Shown here piece after piece: positions 24,712 through 34,920 of a DNA stretch of 64,000 bases. The position numbers and the translations under genes are program-made. How positions within the stretch are numbered: the stretch's first letter is position 1; every line of letters begins with the position of its first letter. The notes beneath the pieces were generated by a model, which worked only from the letters and a program-made list of their open reading frames with translations, was not told where the DNA came from and did no database searches. Source of the DNA: Euglena gracilis (lineage: Eukaryota; Euglenida; Euglenophyceae; Euglenales); NCBI GenBank assembly GCA_039621445.1, contig CP154956.1, forward strand, positions 51,149,204 through 51,213,203, given 5' to 3'.

Positions 24712-24755
24712 GTACATTAGAGTGGGTAGTCGGCCGACTACCCACTCTAATGTAC
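24712..24755. repeat. Perfect 44-bp palindrome
   Basis: Each 22-nt arm starts GTACATTAGAGTGGG and the centre is GGCC. A second partial palindrome with the same GGGTAGTCGGC core follows at 24,775-24,805. Confidence 0.9.
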
Positions 24756-25129
24756 CGACTAGCTACCGACCAATTGGGTAGTCGGCTGACTAGTCGGCCG
24801 ACTACCCACTCCCCCCCCCCCAGTCTACCGTTTGGCACTCCTAGGGGGGTCCCGCGGGACCCCCCCCCCCCCTGGTGCCTGGGCTCCCCAACAAAATTTC
24901 GTTAGTCCAGACCCCGGACCCCCCCTCCTCGAACTTGACCGGTCCGGTTGGTTCGCAACTTGACAGGGGGGTCCCGCGGGACCCCCCCCTGTGCCTGGGC
25001 TCCCACATTGTCCCTTGGCCTGCCCTGGCCGACGGTGTTTTTTTTTGGCAGTGTCCACACTTTCCCTTTGTGCCCCCACACTGACCCCCTGTTGTCCGGT
25101 CGAGGTTATGGGAGGCAGGTCGGTGGGAG

Positions 25130-25555
25130 CAGGGCTGGATAGAGGTAGAGGTAGAGGTCAAAGTCCTCTACCTCTATCTGACCCACCTCTACCTCTACCT
25201 CTACCTCTATGTCACCTCTATGTCCATAAAGTGTCATTAACTGCCACCAATAAGGGCCACACAAGGCTCCAAATGCCTCAAATTTGGCAAATTAGCATCT
25301 CAACCCATCTTATTTAGGTTAGGAACGAGAAAAAATATCCGGATGGGTGGTCTCAAAAATTGCCAGAAGAGATTTGTGACAAGAATGGCCAATTTCTAAT
25401 TTTTTCCATAAAAATGCCTTCGTTCGGCGTAAATTTTCTTTGATAAGCCACTTTCCTTAAAAATTTGGCATTGAGGTGACATAGAGGGATAGTAGAGGTA
25501 GAGGTGACCTCTACCTCTACCTCTACCTCTATCCCTCTACCTCTATCCAGCCCTG
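25130..25555. mobile_element. hAT-like MITE of a third family, CTCTAC-rich
   Basis: A 426-bp element starts CAGGGCTGGATAGAGG and ends with its reverse complement. The terminal inverted repeats are identical over 22 bp and extend as degenerate CTCTAC hexamers. The flanking direct repeat GTGGGAG is 7 bp, one short of the 8 bp seen in the main family. The AT-rich interior has no open frame. Confidence 0.8.
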
Positions 25556-25651
25556 GTGGGAGAATGGGGGGTGGGTGGGTAAGCGTTAATTCCCATCATC
25601 TGACTCACTTTTTCCACATTTTTGGGTGTTTCTTCCTCTTTTTTTCTACAC

Positions 25652-25766
25652 ACAAATTGTGGCTGAGCCCAGATTTCAGCCTGAAAACGTGTTCAGCCAG
25701 GGGGCCCCCGAAGGGGGCCCCCTGAACACGTTTTCAGGCTGAAATCTGGGCTCAGCCACAATTTGT
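25652..25766. repeat. 115-nt near-perfect hairpin
   Basis: Arms of about 54 bp starting ACAAATTGTGGCTGAGCC, with only a 4-nt insertion (CCAG) in the left arm and a three-base loop (GAA) between GGGGGCCCCC tracts. The arms contain AAAACGTGTTCAG, related to the AAAACGTG satellite next to it. Confidence 0.92.
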
Positions 25767-25880
25767 TTAAAAACGTGCCTGCCTGCCCTGAAATTCCTGC
25801 CTGCCCTGAAATTCGTGGTCATGATTCACGTAAGGGGTCAAAAACGCGAAAATGTGAAATTCGGACCCAAAAAACGGCGC

Positions 25881-26024
25881 CCTAATGGAAAACGTGCCTG
25901 AACACAGATGCCTTAATGGAAAACGTGTCATTGCCACAAATGCCTTAATGGAAAACGTGAACACAGATGCCTTAATGGAAAACGTGTCATTGCCACAAAT
26001 GCCCTCATTGAAAACGTGTCACCC
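25881..26024. repeat. AAAACGTG satellite, left block
   Basis: Five units of roughly 30 bp built on GATGCCTTAATGGAAAACGTG alternating with TCATTGCCACAAA. The first three units are almost identical to the block at 26,940-27,030. Confidence 0.9.
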
Positions 26025-26070
26025 CCCCCTTTTTTCTTTCTTTTTTTCTTTTTTCCGCAGCCCTCCCAGT

Positions 26071-26783
26071 ATGGCTAAACGCACGGCAAACTTTGTGAAT
26101 GGTCTTTTGCCACCTCCCCCTAGGACGGAACTGTTCTTGGCTGCTCTTGCGGTATACCAGCAAGGTGCCAAGAAGCCGAAGGTTGACCCCCTTCATGGCA
26201 CCTTGCTGGCACAGGGCAACACAAGAAAAAGTCCGGCTCCGTAGGTGCAGAGCTTGCTGCTGTTGCCAACTGTTTGGAGTTCGCCAAACTGTGTCAACAT
26301 CGGCAAGCCTCTTATCCTGAGCTGGATGCTTTCTTTGTTGCCTGGACGGGATGGGAGCTGGACCCCAGCCTGTTGTTCGATGAGGCGAGCGTCATCGAAC
26401 AATGTGTGGCTCAACGTGAGCAGCAGTCGGGAACTTTGTTCGTTTCAGGGAATCGTTCGGCAACCTCTTTTCATACATACGTGAATGCCGTCGCTCGGGC
26501 ATTCCGCAAAACAACGACCGAGAACGACTGTTCCGCTCCTGCGGTCAGCAGCTCCGTTCCCTCCCCTGACCAACCCCCTGTGCCTCGTGCTGTGTCCCGA
26601 CTGCCAATAAAACACGAGAAATGTGGTTTTTGTGGTGTTGCCATTCCCAAAAACCCAAATTGTGTGGAGCTGAACAAAGTTGTCTGTGACGCCTGTGGTT
26701 TGGCATATCATTTTCATTGCCAAGATTTGCGGCGGCCACCAAAGTATGGCTCTTTTTTGTGTAAAGCGTGTCGTGTGCCGTGA
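26071..26783 (+). CDS. PHD-finger protein, two exons
   Basis: A 217-residue protein with a C-terminal C4HC3 PHD-type zinc finger. C-x2-C (CGFCG) is followed by a second Cys pair in VCDACG, then H-x2-C in HFHC and a final C-x2-C in FLCKAC, near residues 167-214. PHD fingers usually read histone tails, so a chromatin role is an inference. The N-terminal 150 residues match no family I know. Exon 1 is 26,071-26,154 and exon 2 is 26,214-26,783, ending in TGA. The 59-nt intron between them has no GT-AG. Removing it joins the two open frames in phase and avoids a TAG at 26,242. The start Met follows a pyrimidine tract ending CCGCAG at 26,060, a likely spliced-leader acceptor. Satellite blocks and inverted repeats flank the gene. 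Confidence 0.8.
26155..26213 (+). other. Nonconventional intron (59 nt) with perfect stem
   Basis: Begins TACCAGC and ends CTGGCACA, placing CAG at +4 to +6 and CTG at -8 to -6. The two ends pair perfectly over 13 bp (26,157-26,169 with 26,197-26,209, CCAGCAAGGTGCC and its complement). Phase is 0 on both sides. Confidence 0.85.
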
Positions 26784-26939
26784 TGTCCGCCACTCCCTGT
26801 CGTTGTGCTCCAAGGCAACGTCTAGCCTTCTGTCGTGTTGTAGAGTGCCCCCGACCCACCTCACCCGTTGAGGACCACCCGGCCTCTCAACCGCACGCCG
26901 ATTTTTCATGACAGCGATTTTTGCTTCTTGCTCGGGGTT

Positions 26940-27030
26940 GCCACAGATGCCCTAATGGAAAACGTGCCTGAACACAGATGCCTTAATGGAAAACGTGTCA
27001 TTGCCACAAATGCCCTCATTGAAAACGTGT
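26940..27030. repeat. AAAACGTG satellite, right block
   Basis: Three units nearly identical to the left block, lying between the PHD gene and the right 26-bp inverted repeat. Confidence 0.9.
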
Positions 27031-27059
27031 TCATGACCACGAATTTCAGGGCAGGCATT

Positions 27060-27960
27060 TGGCGGGCTGAACACGTTTTTAACCAGCAAAACCTGCTGAC
27101 AAAAAGACAGGAGGTTGAGGTTGTTTTCAAAATTATGCACCGCAGGAAAAAGTGCCAAAGAATCATACTGGAAGTGAACATGGCCTGAGAAGTTCCCTTC
27201 CACCCTGAGCTTCAAGGTTAGCATCAGGTCCCAGACCCTCGTCACGATGTCATAATGATAGGAAAACCCAAGGGAGCATTAATCGTTTGCAATTGCTCGG
27301 ACCCCCGATTAATCGGCAAAATTCGTTCTGCCGTCGATTGATCGAGCAACCTTAACAACGCCAGATGCCGGCAGGGACGAAAAATAAAAAAGTGCCAAGA
27401 ACTGTCCAAACTAGTTTGCAGAATGGTGTAAACAAGCGCAGTTTTTGGTCACCGGGGTGAGATTTTCGGTCAAAAAAATCGATTTTTTGAAAACATCTCG
27501 AGAAAACGTACATTATTTCCGGAAGTGTCTCACTGATGAAATGCACCCTTGGAGGCCCTCTATTGCCCCCCGTTCGCTGTTTTGGCCGCTGACGCGCCCG
27601 AGTGTTCCGGCGCGCTTTTGCGGCCCAAAACGGTGTTTTTTTTGGGCCGTTGTTTTTTGGCCAAAAAAATCGGGTTTTTCAAAATATCTCAACAATGAAG
27701 CAAAATCAAAGCCCCCCCCCCCCCCCCCCCTTTATTTGAGCACACCCACGGCCAAAGGGACCCGGCTCCGTGCGGATTTCCGGTGGTCGCCGTCGTGGAG
27801 GTCGGGCCGATTGGCGCCAGCCAGGCGAGTGGAGCCAGCCAGGAACGACTGAAAGTGGTGTCGGCTTTTTTGTGTATTTTTTTTCTGGTCAAAATGCATT
27901 GATTTAGAGCCATTTTGGCTGGAGCGGCCAGAGTGACCCCCCCCCCCACGAGGGTTCGGA
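27060..27960. other. Spacer between PHD and TTLL12-like genes
   Basis: Contains a repeat copy near 27,440-27,710 that resembles 20,145-20,600 (ATTTTTTGAAAACATCTCGAG, GAAATGCACCC.TGGAGGCC, CCCCGTTCGC), then a C run at 27,712. I see no gene. A 5' exon of the next gene could lie here unrecognised. Confidence 0.45.
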
Positions 27961-27973
27961 AGTGGCTGACTGG

Positions 27974-30900
27974 TTTTTGAAAGTGGAACGTTGCCCCCGG
28001 AGCGGTGATCAGCGATATGGGCGGGAGGCGCTGCCGCCCGGCGCCGCCCTCACCGCCAGCCACGCGGCGTACGTGCTGTGCACCGCGGAGGACTCCGACT
28101 GGGGCTGCTCTGACGAGGCGCAGCAGCTGCGGGTCGGCGTCCGGGCCGCGGTGGACGCGCTGTGTGGCGCGCTGCCCATGGTGCCGGCCAGCCCCCCTCC
28201 TCAACGGATGCGGCGGTGCCCCCCAAGAGCCAACAGTCACCCCGCATCCCAAGTTTCGGACGCCATCCCATGCATCGCTACGTTTCTGACCCCCCCCCCC
28301 GGTGGGTGCGATTCACGTGTGTGTTGGGCGAGGAGGGCTGGGCCGCCGCCGGACCCCGCGAGGCCCCGCGGCGATCCCCGGCCGGAGGATGAGCTTTGGC
28401 CAAGGGGGGCTGCCATGCGAAGTAACAGATTTGAGTCACAGATGAGTGAGTGGATAGTGGATGCCGCACGTTTTTTTTTTGTTCAAGGTGAGGTAAATAC
28501 ATATGAAGGAATACACAACGATAACGGTGACGGATATTGGCTTTGGAGGTGCAAAAATGGGTTGAAAGGGGCGAATATGCGTCGTGTTTAAAATGAGGAA
28601 AATGGCCCAGAAAAGCCCTTTTGTCCTTCTACCCTCCACAGCTTCAATGACGGGCATCAGGTGAAAATGGGAAAACCGCACCTGCAAATAACGTCCAAAA
28701 TGGACATTAAATTCGAAATGCGGCTAAAGCGATGTTCCGCTGCCAAGGCAGCGCCTCAGGCTTCGCACGCTTTGCACGCGAACCACGTTAAATGAATTCT
28801 TTTGCAATTTTCCTTTTTTTAGTATCCAGTTCGACCCCCAGCCAGGCCCAGTTCCAGCAGGGGGACCCCAATGAGTGGAAGGGGGTGGGGTCAGCCAGCA
28901 GCTTTTATCCAGCCAGCCCAAATTTTCCAGCCTCTGAACTGGAAAATTCTGCTGGCTTCTGCTTAAGGGTGCGCAGTATCCCCTTCCAGAGGTGCTCAAC
29001 TGGAGCTAGTCCATGTTTGGTTAGTGGAATATCCAATGGCAGTCCGCTGGCAGGGCAAGCGAGTGTATTTTTTTTCCCCAATGACTGGCGCGAAGCGCCA
29101 GAAAGAGCCGTTTTCAACACCCAAAACCTGATAAAAAAATCCCTTTTTGACACTTTTTTTGGATTCTTTGGGACAAAGTCAGCCCCCCCAAAACACAGAT
29201 AAAACCTCTTTCCGCCGCGCAGCGCTGGAGGAATTTTTTCCCAGTTGGGGGGGGAGGACCCGGACCCCCCCCCCCGCGGGAGGGGGTATAGGCAGTGGTT
29301 GTTTTTTTTTTGGGTGGCTAGTCAATGCCTAACCAGTGGACCCCCCCCCCAAGGGGTGGTTCCTGGCCCTGGAAGGGGGGATTGGGCAATTGAAGATTGG
29401 CTTGGACAGAAATATGTGGACAAAAAATCGCCCGAATTTTCTTGGCCTTGGAGCAAAAGCGTCGCAAGGGGTCGTTTAAGGTTGTTTTTTATTGCTGAAA
29501 ATTTCAGCCCCTTCTGGCGGATAGGCCAAAAAATTTTTTTTTACAATGGACAAGAATTGCCTCAAGTGATGCTGTCAACACAAAAGAAAGGAAAATAAAA
29601 CCCACAAAAATCTCACAGAAATTCAGGGGAAAATATGCATTTTTTTTTGGCGGGCCATTTACACCTTTTGGGGTGTCTTTCCCATTCAATGGTCAATACT
29701 GATTCTTTTGCAGTGTTTCAGTCTCAGCAGCCTGGGCAGCCGGGGCAAGGCCCCATCCCCCCGCAGCCCATCCTGCCCATGGCCCCCCGCCCGCCCGGTC
29801 GCCATCCACACGGACTACGCAGAGGTGCGGGCGGCGGTGACGACGGCCGCGGTGCGGTTCGTGGCGGGGCCGCAGGAGGCGGCTTTCCTGTTCCTGACGC
29901 GGCACGTCACGGACTTCCTGGCGCTGCCCCCGGCGCAGCGCGTGGCGCAGTTCCCGTACGCGCAGCGCTGGACGGGAACCCCGGAAACCTCATGGGTGGC
30001 GGGGGGGGGCGAGGCCAGCCACCCCCCATCTTTGCCGTACCGCCCTGCCTCCGAGGGTGGCTTCGTGCGGAAGGACCTGCTGCCCCTGACCGTGCGCCGC
30101 TGCTGCTTCGGGGAGCCGGGCGTCCCGCGCCGGGCTGTGCCACTCCCGCCGCGGCATGCGTAGCGCGGTGGGGTTGGGTGTGCATTTCCGGGGTTGGCGG
30201 CAATTCTGATGGGTGCAAAAACAGTGTTGGGTCTCATTTGCCTCCCCATCGCACAGTCCATGCCTCGGCCACCGCCCCTGCGTGGTGGACAGAGCGGTCC
30301 CTCTGTCCCCCCCGCCCCAACGCAGTGCCTGCCACCACACTGGAGGGGCGGCCCTGCCTCCGGCTGCCATGCTACGACCTGACGACGGAATTCCACCTCT
30401 TCGCGGAGGAGCACCGGCGCCGGGAGGAGGCCGGCGAGCCCAACACCTGCCCAGCGCCGCGTCCAGTGTCCGCCGACGCTGTGGCCTGCCACACCACGCA
30501 ACGCTTCTCGCCGGGGCTACGACCTGCCAGCCCAAACCTGGAATGTGATATGTCACGGGCCAAACACTTGGCACCGGTGGTGGTCCACATTGGTGACCAC
30601 TCTCTACCCCGTCGGCCGGCCGTCCGCGGCGGTGCCCGCGGATCATCAAGCCGGCGCAGGGGACGCGGGCCCACGGCCACACCTTTGCCGCCCGCCTGGG
30701 GGACTGTGCCAAGGCGGCGCCCATCGGCAGCGACAAGGTGGCCCAGCTGCTGGTGCGCACCCCGCTGACAGCGCGGGGACGGAAGTTCGACATGCGGTGG
30801 TCAGGCTGGATTTGTGGTGTGGCGGACGCCTCCCCCACAGGCAGGCACTTCAAGGCACCTAGATCTGACCCTCAAGGTGTGGGGGGGGGGTTCGTGGTTT

Positions 30901-32857
30901 GGCACATGGCCCAAAAAATGCCTGGGCACTCAGGCAAGGCTCTCCGGTGCGGAGGACGCCAAACTTCTGACCGGAAACCCAGAAAATGTCCAATTTGTGC
31001 CTGATTTGATTTGATTTGATTTGATTTAGGCGACAACCAGGCAGGCTCAGTCAGCCCCCCTCCCCCTCCAACCGCCCAGCCATCTGCCCGTCAAGACACC
31101 GCAGGGCACTCCGAGAGACTCCGAGAGACCCTGCTCCCACTCCCACAGTTGGACAAATTCCGCCTGGCGGTGGTTCGTCCTGGTGCGCTCCTTTGTGCCG
31201 TTCGAGGCCTACGCCCATCAGCTCGCGTACGCGCGCCTCGCCAACAAGCCCTACGACCCACAGCCCGGTCCCCTGCATCTCTCCGCCCCCCTTTCTTCGC
31301 CAGCCCCCTCCCCTTCCCCAGGCAGGAGGCCCGACGCCGGTGCTGGATGACCCCCTCGTGCAGTTGACCGCTGGCCGGGCTGTACCAACGGAGGCGTCGC
31401 AAAACTGTGAATGGAAGTTCGACGGTTCCACTCACTTCTGGCCCCATTCAGCCGTGTCTGGAATCAAATGTAGCCAAAGAAGCGGTCACGATGAGGCTGG
31501 GAAGCAGATATTTTTTGGGTTTCGTGTCACGGGAGGGGGGGGGGTGAGAGGGCAGGTCCTGGCCAAGCCACCCCCCCCTCCCCCAGACGGGGGGTTGGGC
31601 TGACTGGGTAACCCATTAGAGGCAGGGTTTTCCTGGTATTTCGGCCGAAACACTGAAAATAATTTTGGACCCCAAAACTGACCCCCTAAAAGTGGGTCCC
31701 CCAGAGCCCCTAGTGGGTGGGTGGGCGGGTGGGTTTGGACCCCTCCCCCCCGGGTCCTAAACAAACCCTGCTGGAAAGTCCAGAAGTGACTGGAAGGATG
31801 AGGCTGCCAGACCTGTGTGGCTGGCGCAGCCTGCCCCCAGCTGCTACTCCCCAGACCCGGCCATCGCCAAGGCCATGTCCCGCAGCCTGCCCGCCCGCCT
31901 CGCCGCGGAGATGGCGGCGGAGCACCCGGAAGTGGACTGGCCCGCCACACTGCGCAGCATCATAGCCATGCTGGGCCACCTCTTTGGGGCCCTCGTTCAG
32001 GGTTTGATGGTGTTTGCGTGTATTTGTGTATGTGTGTTGTGTGTATGTGTGTTGTGTGTTGTGTGTTGTCTGTATTGTGTGTTGTGTGCGTGTGCGTGTG
32101 TGTTTGTGTGCGTGCATGCATGTGCGCGCGCGCGCGTGTGTGTGTGTGTGCATGTGTGTATTTTCATTCTTTTGGACTCCTTTGAGGAGCTGTCAGCTGG
32201 GACAAGCTGTGGTCCACGGACTCGGGGACTGTCTGTCTGTAGCTCAAACCCTGCCCCTGCCCCGACGGTGGGGCGGTGGCCGCGGTCGCGGGCATACTAC
32301 GGCTGCGACGTCATCCTGGAGGCCACCGGCGGCCAGCCCCAGCCCCGGCTGCTGGAGGTCAACTTCATGGCGGACTTCACCGCCCCGAAGGCTGGTGCGG
32401 AGGAGGCACAGGACATGGTGTGGGGGGCCTCTGGCGTGGCAGGACGGCCAAACTGTCCTGGGGAAAAGGTGCTGATCCTTCCGGTGGTGGATGACGGGAG
32501 AGCAGCAACACCAACAAGTGTTTTTTTTTTACATTTTACAAGTGCATTTTTTTGGCACCAGGATGCGGATAGGTGACAGCGAGGCCCAGATCTGTTCTTC
32601 TTGCAGGGATATGGTAAGAGCTGTGGCACGCAACGCGGAGTCTTAGTCGAACGAAAGTTTTCTGAGAGGGGCTTTCCATCTTTTCTTTTCTTCCACCCAA
32701 TCTGGTGCCGCACCACTGGGTCGGGGATGCCCCCCGCCCTGTGTCGGTGTACCACCAGTGGGCGGACGACCTCATCACGGTGCTGGCCACAGACGAGGAC
32801 GTCAGCGGCCATCCCCGCTTGACTCGCCTGACGTATCCCCCGGACCCTGTTGGGTGA
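27974..32857 (+). CDS. TTLL12: TTLL12-like protein (SET-like start and tubulin-tyrosine ligase domain), partial 5' end
   Basis: Ten recognised exons: 27,974-28,185; 29,740-29,959; 30,053-30,113; 30,362-30,448; 30,640-30,798; 31,172-31,257; 31,352-31,372; 31,812-31,994; 32,265-32,405; 32,747-32,857 (TGA). Joined, they give about 426 residues following the order of TTLL12: IHTDYAEV, QFPYEGGFVRKDLL, YDLTTEFHLF, an ATP-grasp-type WIIKPAQGTRAHG, KFDMRWFVLVRSF, RLLEVNFMADF with the metal-binding Glu and Asn, and a C-terminal helix. Exon 1 (FLKVERC...GREALPPGAALTASHA) resembles the start of a SET-like domain, which TTLL12 also has. Most of a SET domain is absent, so exons are missing or the domain is reduced, and no start codon was found. 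The family modifies tubulin or acts as a pseudo-ligase at microtubules, which suits a flagellate. Exons are very GC-rich. Confidence 0.85.
28186..29739 (+). other. Large nonconventional intron of the TTLL12-like gene
   Basis: Starts GGCCAGCC and ends CTGGGCAG, with matching phase (2) on both sides. At 28,830-28,940 it holds a dispersed repeat (CAGGCCCAGTTCCAGC, TTTCCAGCCTCTGA) shared with 41,865-41,965 and, inverted, 52,510-52,545. A GC-rich patch at 28,320-28,390 could be an unrecognised exon. Confidence 0.6.
30799..31171 (+). other. Nonconventional intron with intact 8-bp target duplication
   Basis: The intron reads GGT-CAGGC...GCCTG-GCGGT. The element CAG...CTG (30,802-31,166) is flanked by the perfect direct repeat GCGGTGGT at 30,794-30,801 and 31,167-31,174. 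Its ends are imperfect inverted repeats (CAGGCTGGATTTGT against CAGGCGGAATTTGT). Splicing restores one GCGGTGGT and the frame (phase 1). The interior has a TGATT pentamer run at about 31,001-31,027. Confidence 0.88.
31995..32264 (+). other. Nonconventional intron containing a TG microsatellite
   Basis: Starts GTTCAGGG and ends CTGCCCCG, phase 0 on both sides. The sequence from about 32,015 to 32,160 is TGTG/TGCG-rich. The frame happens to stay open through it, but the Cys/Val run it would encode interrupts the conserved TTL domain. Confidence 0.75.
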
Positions 32858-32859
32858 AC

Positions 32860-33950
32860 CACCACCACAGCATCCTCCCCTTTTGATCTTGACGGCAGAG
32901 CTGATGCTGCAGCACGATGCACTACCATCAGCACGCCATATCTTGCTGCCATTGCGTTGAAAGTTTGGCCGTGGTTGCTGGTGAAGACATGGCTCATACA
33001 TTGCCACACAGTGTACGCAACCAAGCCGTGACCTGCCCGCTCGATCCAGTTCCTTGAATATTGCATTTTCCAAGAATATTTTGAATATTTTCCAAAACAG
33101 GCGCGCTTTCTTTTATCATTGTTTAGCGATGAATACCCGGAAAGTTATGTTTCCCCACCGCAACAGGTCTTAATAGACATTGTTGGCAGTTTAGGTTTTA
33201 GCCACCATAATGAAATCAAAGAGAAACTGATATATATTTTCTTGTGCTGTAACCACGTGTTTTTTCATCATGTTTTGCTTTTTCGAACCATGTCTGCCCC
33301 GTTTGTTCAGAAGCTTTTGAACCTCATTTTCACACCCTGCAGTGGGTGGTGCTGTGTGCAGGCTTGGGCCACATGCCATGCACACACATGCTTTATTTGA
33401 GTCAACCCCCCCAAATACTAAAGCCCCCCCCCAGCTTAAAATTTGGGTTGGATTTCAAGACCCTCAGCTGGGCTTATATTTTGGGGTAAAAGAAAACGTT
33501 TTTGGGTGGCTGTGCAAACATTGGCGGCAACTGCTGTGCCGGGGAGGGCCGCCGCCGCTGGGCCAGGCTGGGCCAAGCCTCATTTTTCTGAACACATCCG
33601 CAGACAATGCTTAGACATCCGGTGAAACGCAGTGCGTGTGCTATGCGTGCGAAGCCTAAGTCGGTGCCTTGGTGGCGGAGCATCGCTTTAGCCAGGATTC
33701 CGAATTTGAAGTCCGTTTTGAATGATATTTCAAGGTACGGCGAAGCCATTTTCACCTGATGCCTGTCACCGAATATGCGGATGGCGTAAGAACATATGGT
33801 CTTTTCAGGGCCATTTTTGGCATTTTGACGCATTTTAACGGCACCAGATCTCTGACCTGCCCCATTTCCTGCCCGCTTCCTCCAGTTTGCGAGGTTGAAC
33901 TAGACTGGGTTGGACCACCAGGTTGAGCCGAAAGTCCGTCCTGGCAGCCA
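32860..33950. other. Spacer after the TTLL12-like gene
   Basis: No domain is recognised. It contains AT-rich sequence, a GGCCGCCGCCGCTGGGCC patch near 33,546 and short frames without motifs. The 3' untranslated region of the upstream gene should be at its left end. No clear polyadenylation signal is visible. Confidence 0.45.
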
Positions 33951-33954
33951 AGCA

Positions 33955-34440
33955 CCTCTTGCTAAAATGGCCTAAAATGGCCTAAAAAAAAATGGGAAAA
34001 ATTCTGCTGCACAACAATTTTTTTTGTGAACAACTGAAGCCATTCAGGTAATTACTTTCGGTGACTTTTGTTAATGTGGACGGTGAACAGTGGATTTGGT
34101 GGAGGACCGCAGCCCCACAAGGCCCACTTTTTATCCCAGCTAATAATAGTGCTAGTCCCCAAATCCACGGCCGCCAACCTTCTTTTGGTAGCTGAATTTT
34201 TAAGGTTTGGAGAGCTTTATTCTTTCTTACTCCCATCTTTTTTTGGCGTGCACCGATGTCTGTTTCGCAAATAATGCAACAGTGCAAATTTAGAAGTATG
34301 GGGGAAAATACAGGGAAAAAAGATATATAAAAAAAGGTGAAAGATGTTGGGAAAATTTCAATTGAAAGATGTCTATACCTATTCTTTAGGTACCGGGATT
34401 CCTTCAAATCACGATCCAGCATAATTTTGCGCTTTTTGGT
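33955..34440 (-). repeat. Dispersed element, inverted partner of 15,230-15,735
   Basis: Reverse-complement copy of the 15.2-15.7 kb element. Its minus strand holds an open frame (33,982-34,422, 146 codons) containing AVLHQIHCSPSTLTK, partly conserved in the other copy. Possible remnant of a mobile-element protein, family unknown. Confidence 0.7.
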
Positions 34441-34729
34441 TGCACAAAAAATAATTGAAACTTTCAGGCAAAATTATTGAAAATTTGGACAAAGCTACCA
34501 TTTTTTTTGGCAGTTGGGGGGGGGGGCTCCCTGGATATCCCCAGGGGGCGGAGGACACATGGGATCACACTTTGAACACAAGACAAGGTTTGAGGATTTC
34601 CTCAGTTTCCATGTGCTCATTTTTTCTGAGTTTCAATATTTTTGTCCAAAACTTTCAATAATTTTGTCCAAAAGTTTCAGCAATGTTGTCTAAATGTTGT
34701 CAATAACCCTGTCCACTCACTGTATTACT

Positions 34730-34920
34730 GAATAAGAGAAGGTTTGCACACGTTATGACGCAGTTTTTGGGATAAAAATGACGCAAAATTATGATTTTCA
34801 GAACCCCCACCTATACCTATGGCCTAAAATGGCCTAAAATGGCCTTAAATGGCCTAAAATGGCCTAAAATGGCCCCAAATGGTCTAAAATGGGCTTGACT
34901 ATAGGTGCTTGCTGGCAGCC
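34730..34920 (-). repeat. 'TGGCCTAAAA' tandem block, inverted partner of 14,290-14,465
   Basis: Seven to eight TGGCCTAAAA-type units, then GACTATAGGTGCTTGCTGG, in reverse order to the block near 14.3-14.5 kb. Confidence 0.8.

Larger units (their letters stand above)
25799..27056. mobile_element. Unit bounded by perfect 26-bp inverted repeats, carrying the PHD gene
   Basis: The repeats 25,799-25,824 (starting GCCTGCCCTGAAATTCGTGG) and 27,031-27,056 are exact reverse complements. Inside them lie two AAAACGTG satellite blocks and one complete PHD-finger gene. The outer hairpin at 25,652-25,766 and GCTGAACACGTTTT at 27,063 share sequence. This layout suggests a mobile or recently duplicated cassette. 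I see no transposase and no clear target-site duplication. Confidence 0.55.

Noticed and set aside
31815-32576. Reading 31,815-32,576 as a single uninterrupted exon because the frame stays open
   Set aside because: It would insert a Cys/Val microsatellite translation into the TTL domain. Exact CAG/CTG borders in phase 0 remove it.
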